64,000 nucleotides of DNA from Acheta domesticus. Taxonomy: Eukaryota; Arthropoda; Insecta; Orthoptera; Gryllidae. Each line of letters begins with the position of its first letter. The stretch's first letter is position 1. Of the stretch, positions 56,980-64,000 are shown in pieces. A model generated the notes under the pieces. That model worked only from the letters and a program-made list of their open reading frames with translations, did no database searches and was not told the DNA's origin. The stretch spans positions 62,432,634 through 62,496,633 of the forward strand of contig JAHLJT010009419.1 of the NCBI GenBank assembly GCA_031308135.1. The letters run 5' to 3'. Both the position numbers and the translations under genes were made by a program.

Positions 56980-59974
56980 TTACTCAAGCGTCCGTGGCGC
57001 CGCGACGTCTTCGGCCCCGGGCGGCCCAGGCCCGGCGTGGCGCGCGTCCGCGCCGCCCGCGCGATTGCCGGCGTCGATGAGCGGCGACCGCCTCCCACGC
57101 ACTGCCTGCTCCCCCGCGTCGCACAGCTCAGCGAGCTTGTGCGGAGGAAGTGCGCGGAAGGTGAAGGCGACGTGCTGCGGGCCCTTTCTTCGGTGGAAGG
57201 CCCTGTGCACGCCGCTGTTCGCCGCTAAGCCGGTCTCGCGCAGGATGCGCGGAGCGGTCGGCCGTAGCGCCCTCGCGAGCGCCATTTCGGCCCGCCGCTG
57301 CAGCTCCTCCGGGAACTGGCGGCGCACGCCCAAGGTCTCGTAGACGTCGGCGTTTTTTGGGAGACGGTCAGGGCGGAGGTTGGACATGTGAGGGCGCGCC
57401 GCGAGGCGCGCCGCTCTGTTCTCTGCGACCCGGACGGGGCGCAGAGTGGAGGCCGGGGCCGCCGCAAACACTTCGCACGCGTACGCCCACAAGGGGCGCA
57501 CGCACGCGGTGAAGAGGCGGCGCTTGAGTTTGATGTCAAGGTCAGGAGAGCGGAGAATAGGTTTTAAGAGAAGAGTCCTGGTTTTCATCTTGGCTGCAAG
57601 ATATCGCGCGTGCGCATGCCAGCGAAGACCGCTGTCAAGCAGCACGCCCAAGTACCTCGCCTCGCTCTGCCAGGGGAGACGCGCACCCGCCAAGCTCACA
57701 GTTTCATCGGGGTTGGCCCTCTTACGTGTGAAGTTGACAGCTACACATTTCTCTAGGTTCAGAGCGAGTCGCTTCCGACTCAACCAGGCAGGAAAAGTGG
57801 CGAGACAGTCGCTTAAGTATTTTACAGACTGCCTTCCGTTCGCCGATTTCGCGTAATACGCGAAATCATCCGCGAACATCAGGAGCCCGCAGCGCTGAAT
57901 ACCAGTTTTTGTTTCAGCAGCTAGCGGCGCGTCATTTACGTATAAGCCGAATAGGGTAGGAGAGAGAACGCTCCCCTGAGGCACACCCGCTTCGGCGCGT
58001 CTGATGGACGAATATACGTTGTTAACGCGCACTTTGAACTGCCTGTCCGAGAGAAAACTCGCGATCAATCTGACGTAGCAATCGCTAATCTCCGACTCCG
58101 CGAGACACGAGAGCAAGCCCTCGTGCCACACGGAATCAAAGGCCGAACGCATGTCGAGAAAGACCGCGGGCATAGAATGCCGTCTCTCAAGGGCGAGGCC
58201 GATCTCCGTGCAAAGCCGCGTGAGCTGCTGCGCGGAAGCTGTGACCAGCTCGGAAACCAAATTGTTCATCTCTGAGAAGGCCGAGGCGGCGTATTTCCTG
58301 TTGCAGACGCGACAGGATCAGCCTCTCGAACAACTTCCCTAGGATTGAGAGGAGACTAATAGGTCTATAACTGCTTGGAAGTAGTTTATTCTTGCCAGGT
58401 TTCGGAATAAGCGCGATGGTCGCAAGCCTCCACGCCTTCGGAAAATAACCGTTCGCTAAGCACGCATTCAGGAGCTCGAGTAGGAACTCGACTCCGAAGC
58501 CCTGCAAAGCTCGCAGCTGCGACGCCGTGACTCCGTCCGGGCCACTAGCCTTTCGGCTACTAACTCGACGGAGCTCTGCAATCAGCTCACCCTCCGTCAC
58601 TCGGCGAGCCGAGGAGCGGGGGGACGGCCGGCCAATGGCGCCGCAACCGGCCGCACGCTCCATTGGCCCGTCACCTGAGGCGGTGGCGTCCAATGGCAGC
58701 GCAGCGGCGCCTGATTCAAATGTGCGGAACTGCAGCGCGAGCGAGTTCGCGAAGATCTCGCTTTTTGCCGCGTCGTCCCACGCATAAGTCGGCCGAGGTG
58801 GTGGAACACCGGGCGCCCCTGTCCCGGCGTTGCTTTGGATCGGGCAATTTACTCCCGGTCTGCGGCCTAGCGCTCTAGAGAGTTCCCAAATGTGCCTCTC
58901 GTGAAGGTTGCATTTTGAAATAGTATTTGACCATTGAGCAGTTCTCTCATCCCGTAGAGATGAACGGAATTCTCGACTGAGATTGCGCGCCCGCTCTCCG
59001 TCAACGGGGTCGCCGAAACGGCGATGAACTTTGACAGTTCGGCGCAATTCTCGTAAGATCCTTCTCTGCTCAATTGTGAGCTCAGGGCGAGAATTCACTT
59101 CGCGTGTGACAGTGGAGTTCTGCTTGAAAGCCGATTTCAGCGTTGCAGTGAAGTGATTCACCGCTTCGTCGATTTCGGCCTCCGTATTTAGTGATTTCTG
59201 CTCAAGCTGAGAATTCAGCTGTGTTGCGAAATCTGCCCAGTTCGTGTCACACGTAGTTCGAAAACTATCTTGGCGAGCTGGTACAAGGGACGTCACTACA
59301 CACGTTACCGGGTTATGATCGGAATCCAGTGCGGCAATTGAGCGGGGAACCACACACTCAACGCCCTTCACGACCATAAAATCGATAACACCCGGGTTCC
59401 TGTTACGTACTTCCGGGAAATGCGTAGGGCTATTCGGAGCGCAGATCTCTACGCCCCGCCTTGTCGCTACAAGATTGGCAATTTTACTGCCGTTTCTGTT
59501 AGCACCGAGGCCGCCCCATGAACTATGTCTGGCGTTGTAATCACCCAAAAGGATTACTTTGGAATTTAAAGCGAGAAGCGCCTCAATTCCAGCCGGATCT
59601 AAGGTTTGGTCAGGGCAGTAGACGGACACGACAAGAAGTTGGCCGCTTCCTACCCAGACGTACGCCCCGACCGCCTCTAGAGACGCCAGAGCAATAGCAG
59701 GGATTTCAGCTTCGAGCTGCGGCAGTTCGCGGCGAATCGCTAGAGCGACGCCGCCACCTGGCCTGCCAGCGCGATCTCGGCGATAAACAGCGAACCCCCG
59801 GAGTTTGAATTCGCGTTCATCGCTAAGCCACGTTTCTTGTAAAGCCAAGATATCAAGCTGAAATTCACCTGAGAAATGTTCTAAAAGCTGGGCTTTGAAA
59901 ATCGCACTTCGCGCGTTCCAAGTGCAGGCGCGGAGAGGTGCTGTTCGCATAGCTGCGTGAGAATATCTAGGCAT
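56980..59974 (-). pseudogene. Jockey-type LINE ORF2: endonuclease and reverse transcriptase, one frameshift
   Basis: Starts ATG at 59974, overlapping the ORF1 stop (ATGCCTAG). The APE-type endonuclease is intact at all visible catalytic places: CTWNARS (N20), QETW (E47), GDYNARHSSWG (D145, N147), DSDHNP (D219, H220). Reverse transcriptase: IALIPKPGKNK, YRPISLLSILGKLFERL, EQFGFRAGHS; then the frame shifts by one base around 58235-58250 and goes on with FLDMRSAFDSVW, AGVPQGSVLSP and the catalytic FADD (here FADDF where the clade usually has FADDT). The C-terminal part through RLAARPHMSNLRPDRLPKN resembles the Jockey thumb and tail. With only one frameshift and no internal stops the copy is young or the shift is a sequencing error. 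Confidence 0.85.
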
Positions 59975-62318
59975 TGTCGGGCAAAAGTGAAAGAATGCGT
60001 TCCATCATGCTCAAAAACTGGATCATGAGAGATGAAGGCTGTGCAGCTGCGGGTGCAGTGGGCCCCGCTCCGGCCGCCCCTGAGGGCGGTGCGCTGGCAC
60101 TGGCGATCGGCGCTCCACCGAGGCTTCGCGCTAAATCACTCCAGGCCGACCCGCCGCTAGCTGCTTTACGAGGCGCCTGCTGTAGGCGGGAGGGTCCCTC
60201 GTTGCTTTCGCGTGCGTCTGAAGGACGCGTGGGTAGTTTGCAAAAGCTGCATCCTGTGTAGGATGCAGCGTGATGCTGCTTGCAATTGCAGCAAGTAGGT
60301 TTCAGCTGGAAATTGCCCCGTTTGGGGCAATGAGCTGTGCCGCGGTGTTCGTCCCCTGCAGGGTGACCCTCGCCCGTGCAGAGGCGGCAGCGCACAGTGT
60401 ACTCGCAGTTGCGAGCAATGTGGCCCCACCGGCAGCATCTCAAACAAAATCGCGGTCGCGCCCACTTCTCCCGCTCGACCGTGACAGTGAAAGATTCCAG
60501 CTGCTTAACAAAGTAGATCTTTCGCGACGCGGGGGTGTCACTGAGGGTGACAGTGAAAGTGCCTGTAGGCACCTCCACACGCCGCGTTTCGGTGCCTGTT
60601 GCACCTTGGGCCACACCGGAATCGTAGTTTCTGGCGGCCACGATTTCTTTTAGCAGTGAAATCTGTTTCACTGCCTTGGGAACGAAGCCGAGCTTTTTGA
60701 GCTCGGAATCGACGTTCTCCGCGGTGTAGCCCTGCGGAAGGCCTCTTACAAACACTCTGAGAAGCTTCTCAGCATTCTCAGATGGCGGCGGGTGCGAAAA
60801 GTTGAAAATCTTTCCGCTGCGAGCGTATCGCTCCGCCTCTGCGTAGGCAGCACGGTCGAAAGTGTGTATTTCATAAACGATCTTTCCGTGTTTGCCGGTG
60901 ACCTTCGTTATGGTCGCCTTGTACCCTGTTAAGGGTCCAAGTGCCCGGCCATGGTGAAGCACCTGGCTTCCACTAATATTCAGCCTTATAGAATAAGGCC
61001 TTTTAGGCGGCCGTGAGGCGGCCGGAGGGCGTGAGGCGCCCTCCTGAGGCTCTTCCGCGGGCGGGCCCTGCGCGGAGGCGCCCGCCCCGGTATTCGCCGC
61101 TGCTGGCCGACTGCGCTGGCGTGCGGAGACGACTTGCCAGCCGTCTGAAAGCTCGCCACTTGAGGAGGGAGGGGAAACAGGGGATTGCCGACGTCCAGAA
61201 TCCGTGGGCGCACTCACCGTTTCGCTGTTGGAGCCGGGCGGCGGGTTGGGCGCAGCTGCGGAGGCGTCGAGAGACCCAGCTGGGCCGTCCGTCGCCTGGG
61301 CCGCACGCCGGCGCCGCCTCCTTTTTCTCTTTTTACGGCCGGGCGAGCTGGATTGCGCGCCGGCCGGAGCAGATGACAAAGTAAGGTGTGCCGGTTCCTC
61401 CGAGGAGCCCTGGCGCTGGCAAGCGCGTTTTGCCGGCGGGGAGTGGGCAGCGGGCGACCCTCCCGCTGCGCTCCCCGGGTCCGGGGAGCCGGCGGCGGGC
61501 GAGCCACAAGCCGTGTTACCCAGGGTCGACAACTCGCCGTAGGGCTCGGGCTGAGCGGCAGGGAGGCCGCCGGCCAATCCCAGCGCAACGTCGTCGACCA
61601 ATCCGGTCGTCCCACCGCGCGGAGTGGAGGCAGGGTTGCCCTCGTCGCCGCCAGGGGCGCTGAAGGGAGCTCCGTTTAATATGCCGCCGGGGGCGCCTGT
61701 AAGATCAGCGCTGCTGGCACAGCTGGACGAGTCGGGCGCACCGCTACTGCGGCGCCGCTTCGATGATGGTAAAATAAAAGGGGCGGCTGGTGGCGAGAAG
61801 CGCTGCTCGAAAGAGCGCGTCAGCTCTCGCACGTGCTGCCCCGCAGGGGTGCCTGGCGCCTGCGGGATGACAGGCGGGGGATCCGCGGAGAGCGGTGGCC
61901 CCTGCGCAGCCCGCGCGGCGCTTACGCCGGCGAGGAGCTCGCTGCCCGGCGCCAGGGACGGGATCGCACCCGCGCCGACTCCCCGGAACGAGCTCCAGTA
62001 TTCCAGCAAAGCCTGGCTGTTCGCCATGGCGAAAGCACAGATGACGCCGCTGGGGATGCCGGCGAGCACGTTTTCCATGCTGGCGGCGTCGGGTGTTGTA
62101 GATGGCGGTGGTGCTGTGATATGCGCGGCTGGCAGCTGCTTCGGCAGCAGCGGGCGCAGTTGACGTATGATCGGTGGTGGTGATGGTGTTGGTGGTGTTG
62201 GTGGTGGCAGTGGTGGTGGCGCAGGCATTACAAAATGCACGTCGCTTGTCGCCACGATGCCCTCGGCAGCCACCACAATGATTTCATTGAGCGGCGTGGA
62301 AGCTGTCAGCTTCTCCAT
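59967..62318 (-). CDS. Jockey-type LINE ORF1, gag-like RNA-binding protein
   Basis: A 783-residue open frame. The N-terminal half is low-complexity (Pro, Ala, Ser, Gly), with a basic patch KKRKRRRRRRA that may act as nuclear signal. Residues roughly 430-560 form a folded region with IRLNISGSQVL and LLRVFVRGLPQGYTAENVDSEL, resembling the domain preceding the knuckles in Jockey-clade gag proteins. Three knuckles follow: CLRCCRWGHIARNC (C-X2-C-X4-H-X4-C), CRLCTGEGHPAGDEH..., and CCNCKQHHAASYTGC. It ends DNA-TAG, the TAG overlapping the ORF2 ATG. It would bind the element's RNA in a ribonucleoprotein. Intact. The start at 62318 is chosen because Penelope sequence begins within about 10 bases upstream. 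Confidence 0.85.
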   Translation of the reverse strand: MEKLTASTPLNEIIVVAAEGIVATSDVHFVMPAPPPLPPPTPPTPSPPPIIRQLRPLLPKQLPAAHITAPPPSTTPDAASMENVLAGIPSGVICAFAMANSQALLEYWSSFRGVGAGAIPSLAPGSELLAGVSAARAAQGPPLSADPPPVIPQAPGTPAGQHVRELTRSFEQRFSPPAAPFILPSSKRRRSSGAPDSSSCASSADLTGAPGGILNGAPFSAPGGDEGNPASTPRGGTTGLVDDVALGLAGGLPAAQPEPYGELSTLGNTACGSPAAGSPDPGSAAGGSPAAHSPPAKRACQRQGSSEEPAHLTLSSAPAGAQSSSPGRKKRKRRRRRRAAQATDGPAGSLDASAAAPNPPPGSNSETVSAPTDSGRRQSPVSPPSSSGELSDGWQVVSARQRSRPAAANTGAGASAQGPPAEEPQEGASRPPAASRPPKRPYSIRLNISGSQVLHHGRALGPLTGYKATITKVTGKHGKIVYEIHTFDRAAYAEAERYARSGKIFNFSHPPPSENAEKLLRVFVRGLPQGYTAENVDSELKKLGFVPKAVKQISLLKEIVAARNYDSGVAQGATGTETRRVEVPTGTFTVTLSDTPASRKIYFVKQLESFTVTVEREKWARPRFCLRCCRWGHIARNCEYTVRCRLCTGEGHPAGDEHRGTAHCPKRGNFQLKPTCCNCKQHHAASYTGCSFCKLPTRPSDARESNEGPSRLQQAPRKAASGGSAWSDLARSLGGAPIASASAPPSGAAGAGPTAPAAAQPSSLMIQFLSMMERILSLLPDNA

Positions 62319-62327
62319 ACTGGATAC

Positions 62328-63423
62328 ACAGACGAGTTCCTTGCTGGGGTTTTCGGCCTTTGAAACGGAGGCCCTGGAGAATGCCCCACTAAAACCAACT
62401 GTTTGGCTCCGGTACGTGGACGATACACTAGTAGTGTGGCCCCACGGTCCTCACACCTTAGCTGACTTCCTCCAGCACCTTAACAACACACACCCTAAGA
62501 TTAAGTTTACGATGGAGGTGGAAAATGAGGGAAAATTACCTTTCCTTGACGTGCTGGTGAGTCGGAAAGCGAACGGTAGACTAGGACACAGTGTTTACCG
62601 TAAACCCACTCATACAAACCGTTATTTGCATGCCGGCTCTCACCATCACCCGGCAACTAAACGGGGGGTTTTGAAAACTCTGGCCATCAGAGCAACTAGA
62701 GTGTGTGATAAGGAATCGTTCGACTCTGAAATGGAGCTCCTAAAGACCACATTTCGAGCTAACGGATACAGCGCTAGCGCTGCCAACCAAGCGGTACGGC
62801 AGGCTACGACCACTTCCAACAGGGTCGATATCACCACACCTAGTGACAATACCAACCAAACTATAGCCACTCTACCGTATATACGAGGTGTCACCGATAA
62901 GATTGGCAAGCTATTGAGCCGCTTTGATATAAAGACGGCCTACAAAGCCCAGGAAAAACTTGGGCAAAAGCTTGTACGCGTGAAAGATCGCGTCCCTCCC
63001 CTTATGTCATCAGGGGTATACGAGATCCCATGCAGCTGCGGCCATAGTTACATTGGCGAGACGGGACGCACAGTAGATGAACGCCTCCGGGAACATATTC
63101 GTCATTATAAATACAATAATACGAATAAATCGGCCATAGCATTGCACGCATGGAAAACTGGCCATGCCATCTTATTTGATGACACTCGCCTCTTAGCCAG
63201 AGAAGACCGCTGGGGTACGAGGAGGGTAAAAGAGGCGGTGGAAATAATTAAACACCCGCATAATCTTAATGCTGACCAAGGCATTCGTCTTCACGATGCC
63301 TGGAAACACCTATTTTACCAGGACGTCCGGCCTCGAACGGACGCGGTCCTAGCTGCTCCCCTACGTCCGGTAACGGACGGAGCGCCGTCCGTCAACAGCG
63401 CCCCGCGGAGAGCCCGGCCCTGA
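62328..63423 (+). pseudogene. Penelope-like element protein, 5'-truncated: reverse transcriptase end and GIY-YIG endonuclease
   Basis: From about FETEALENAPLKPTVWLRYVDDTLVVWPHG onward the match to Penelope-like reverse transcriptase is clear, with catalytic YVDD at 62412-62423. Then KFTMEVENEGKLPFLDVLVSR, HSVYRKPTHTNRYLH, HHHPATKRGVLKTL. The GIY-YIG nuclease follows (63010-63330): GVYEIPCSCGHSYIGETGRTVDERL, with the spaced GVY and YIG, the catalytic R region and a later E. A CSC pair sits in the GIY-YIG spacer as in this family. The fingers and first palm motifs are missing at the 5' side, where the LINE begins. The frame just before 62350 also shifts (LAGVF readable in another frame). The full protein would nick the target and copy its RNA. 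Confidence 0.85.
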
Positions 63424-63525
63424 TTGGCCGGTGCACTCTCTCCGCATTGGCCGACCACCCGGCCAACCGGCACACAGGTAGAAGGGGAACGTAGCCCTAT
63501 ATTAACCCGTGCACAGTACAGCTCC

Positions 63526-63580
63526 GTGCATTACGCCCTGAGGAAGGTCGCAGAATGGCGACCGAAACGTCGGCACCTTT
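63526..63580 (+). ncRNA. Hammerhead-ribozyme-like core in the Penelope 3' end
   Basis: CTGAGGA (63538-63544), a 6-bp stem GGTCGC/GCGACC with 6-base loop (63546-63563), GAAAC, then GTC (63569-63571). GCC before and GGC after can form the first stem. This is the order of the hammerhead core, and Penelope-like elements are known to carry such motifs. One extra A precedes the second stem and the third stem is minimal, so activity is uncertain. Confidence 0.45.
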
Positions 63581-63618
63581 GCCATGGACGCGGCGTCACC
63601 CGGACAGCCAACTTAATA

Positions 63619-63630
63619 TTCTTGTATCCT
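63619..63630. repeat. Target-site duplication, right copy
   Basis: TTCTTGTATCCT, identical to 56436-56447. Confidence 0.85.
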
Positions 63631-63716
63631 CTCCAAGTAACATAAATTAAAACTGTATCTTCATATCTGTTTGGTAACTGGCTATTGACATCGGCCCCTG
63701 CCTTGAGAAGATCCTT
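63619..63716 (-). pseudogene. Ankyrin gene 3, 5' part of the split exon
   Basis: On minus DLLKAGADVNSQLPNRYEDTVLIYVTWRGYK, an ankyrin repeat closely related to the last repeats of copy 2 (ELLKAGADVSTLPN...). A possible acceptor TTCTTCTCAAG stands before GATCTTCTC near 63717. It stops at the target duplication, and the rest of the repeat is at 56447 downward. If the insertion is removed with one duplication copy the frame is off by one base, so the exon also lost a base. Confidence 0.7.
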
Positions 63717-63726
63717 GAGAAGAATT

Positions 63727-64000
63727 AGCATGAATATCGTCTGCCCTTTCTTCGCTGTAGTTTGTTACTTCGTTTTGTTTTTTAGAGTAAAACGTTATAT
63801 CGAAGAGCAACGAAGAGAGAAAAAAGATGCGCTTATTGTCTAAAGAGGCAAACCAGGCACACCCAGAAATGAAATAATTGCTCCAACCCCCTCTGAAAAG
63901 AACCCACAAGGAAGACTTTTTGTTTGCAATGAGTGTAGTTCTGAGGAAGCTTAGAAGGACGGGCTTATAGCTTTAAGGAGGGCTTATAATCTTGTAAGGA
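63727..64000 (+). repeat. Repeat D, copy 2
   Basis: Collinear with 27815-28107 from 'tagcatgaatatcgtctgcc' to the window end. It starts about 10 bases upstream of the ankyrin exon border, so it lies in the intron or upstream flank of ankyrin gene 3. Confidence 0.75.

Larger units (their letters stand above)
56574..62327 (-). mobile_element. Jockey-type non-LTR retrotransposon, nearly complete
   Basis: Reads on minus: ORF1 (62318-59967), ORF2 (59974-56980), a 3' UTR of about 0.4 kb, and a short A tract (minus) at about 56575-56583. The 5' end coincides with the ORF1 start within about 10 bases, so the 5' UTR is missing or tiny. Two-ORF layout, gag-like ORF1 with three cysteine-histidine knuckles, and ORF2 with endonuclease and reverse transcriptase but no RNase H suit the Jockey clade. 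Much richer in G+C than the host DNA. Confidence 0.85.
56448..63618. mobile_element. Composite insertion: Penelope-like element interrupted by a Jockey-type LINE
   Basis: Bounded by the 12-bp duplication. The outer element is Penelope-like: inverted end piece at left (56448-56573) and 5'-truncated coding region plus 3' end at right (62328-63618). About 100 bp of the two ends are inverted repeats (56476-56575 and 63519-63618). Inside lies a Jockey-type LINE on minus (56574-62327). A 12-bp duplication with inverted end pieces is what is known for Penelope-like insertions. Confidence 0.75.

Noticed and set aside
1..64000. CRISPR arrays, rRNA genes, functional tRNA genes, bacterial operons
   Set aside because: Both strands were looked at for spaced direct repeats, tRNA boxes and conserved rRNA words. 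Only degenerate SINE heads were found, and the genome is eukaryotic.

Overview
The window looks like a stretch of a large, A+T-rich, repeat-laden arthropod genome, most probably an insect. There are no operons, ribosome-binding sites or prokaryotic genes. The signs are canonical GT-AG splice sites, AATAAA signals, a TATA plus initiator promoter, and the transposon types: mariner, pogo, I-like, Jockey-like and CR1-like LINEs, a Penelope-like element with a GIY-YIG nuclease, and tRNA-derived SINEs. The order or species cannot be named from sequence alone.

The only convincing host genes are ankyrin-repeat genes on the minus strand, with exons of very high G+C standing in A+T-rich DNA. Copy 1 (6130-7071, promoter at 7815-7848) has one visible exon. 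Copy 2 (promoter 33467-33500, exon 1 31972-33001, exon 2 28580-29824) is a complete two-exon locus, but it carries three single-base indels in exon 1 and an in-frame TGA in exon 2. A third ankyrin exon (63716 down to 56109) is split by a 7.17 kb nested retroelement insertion with a 12-bp target duplication. Copies 1 and 2 sit in an old duplication of about 2.9 kb (6110-9070 and 31950-34790). The flanks are clearly diverged, yet about 0.8 kb of exon is nearly identical, which points to gene conversion.

Layout: 1-6000 repeats, including a long-TIR foldback element with a Penelope fragment inside; 6.1-9.1 kb ankyrin copy 1 and upstream region; 9.6-16 kb mariner remnant, a G+C-rich island, a remnant of a recurrent arthropod repeat protein, and a second foldback element; 19.3-23.3 kb I-like LINE on minus; 26-28 kb dispersed repeats; 28.6-34.8 kb ankyrin copy 2; 35-38.6 kb pogo fragment, third foldback element and a SINE; 40.3-43.4 kb decayed LINE between GACAGA microsatellites; 46-48.6 kb CR1-like LINE and an I-like 3' end; 51.6-54.4 kb second I-like LINE on plus; 55.6-56.1 kb a probable LTR; 56.1-63.7 kb split ankyrin exon holding a Penelope-like element that itself holds a nearly complete Jockey-type LINE.

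What stands out is the interplay of a fast-evolving ankyrin family with duplication, conversion and retroelement insertion, plus several structured RNA or DNA motifs: a hammerhead-like core in the Penelope 3' end, a shared 3' hairpin in I-like elements, and an 85-bp-arm palindrome upstream of ankyrin copy 2. Gene functions beyond 'ankyrin repeat protein, possibly secreted' cannot be inferred.
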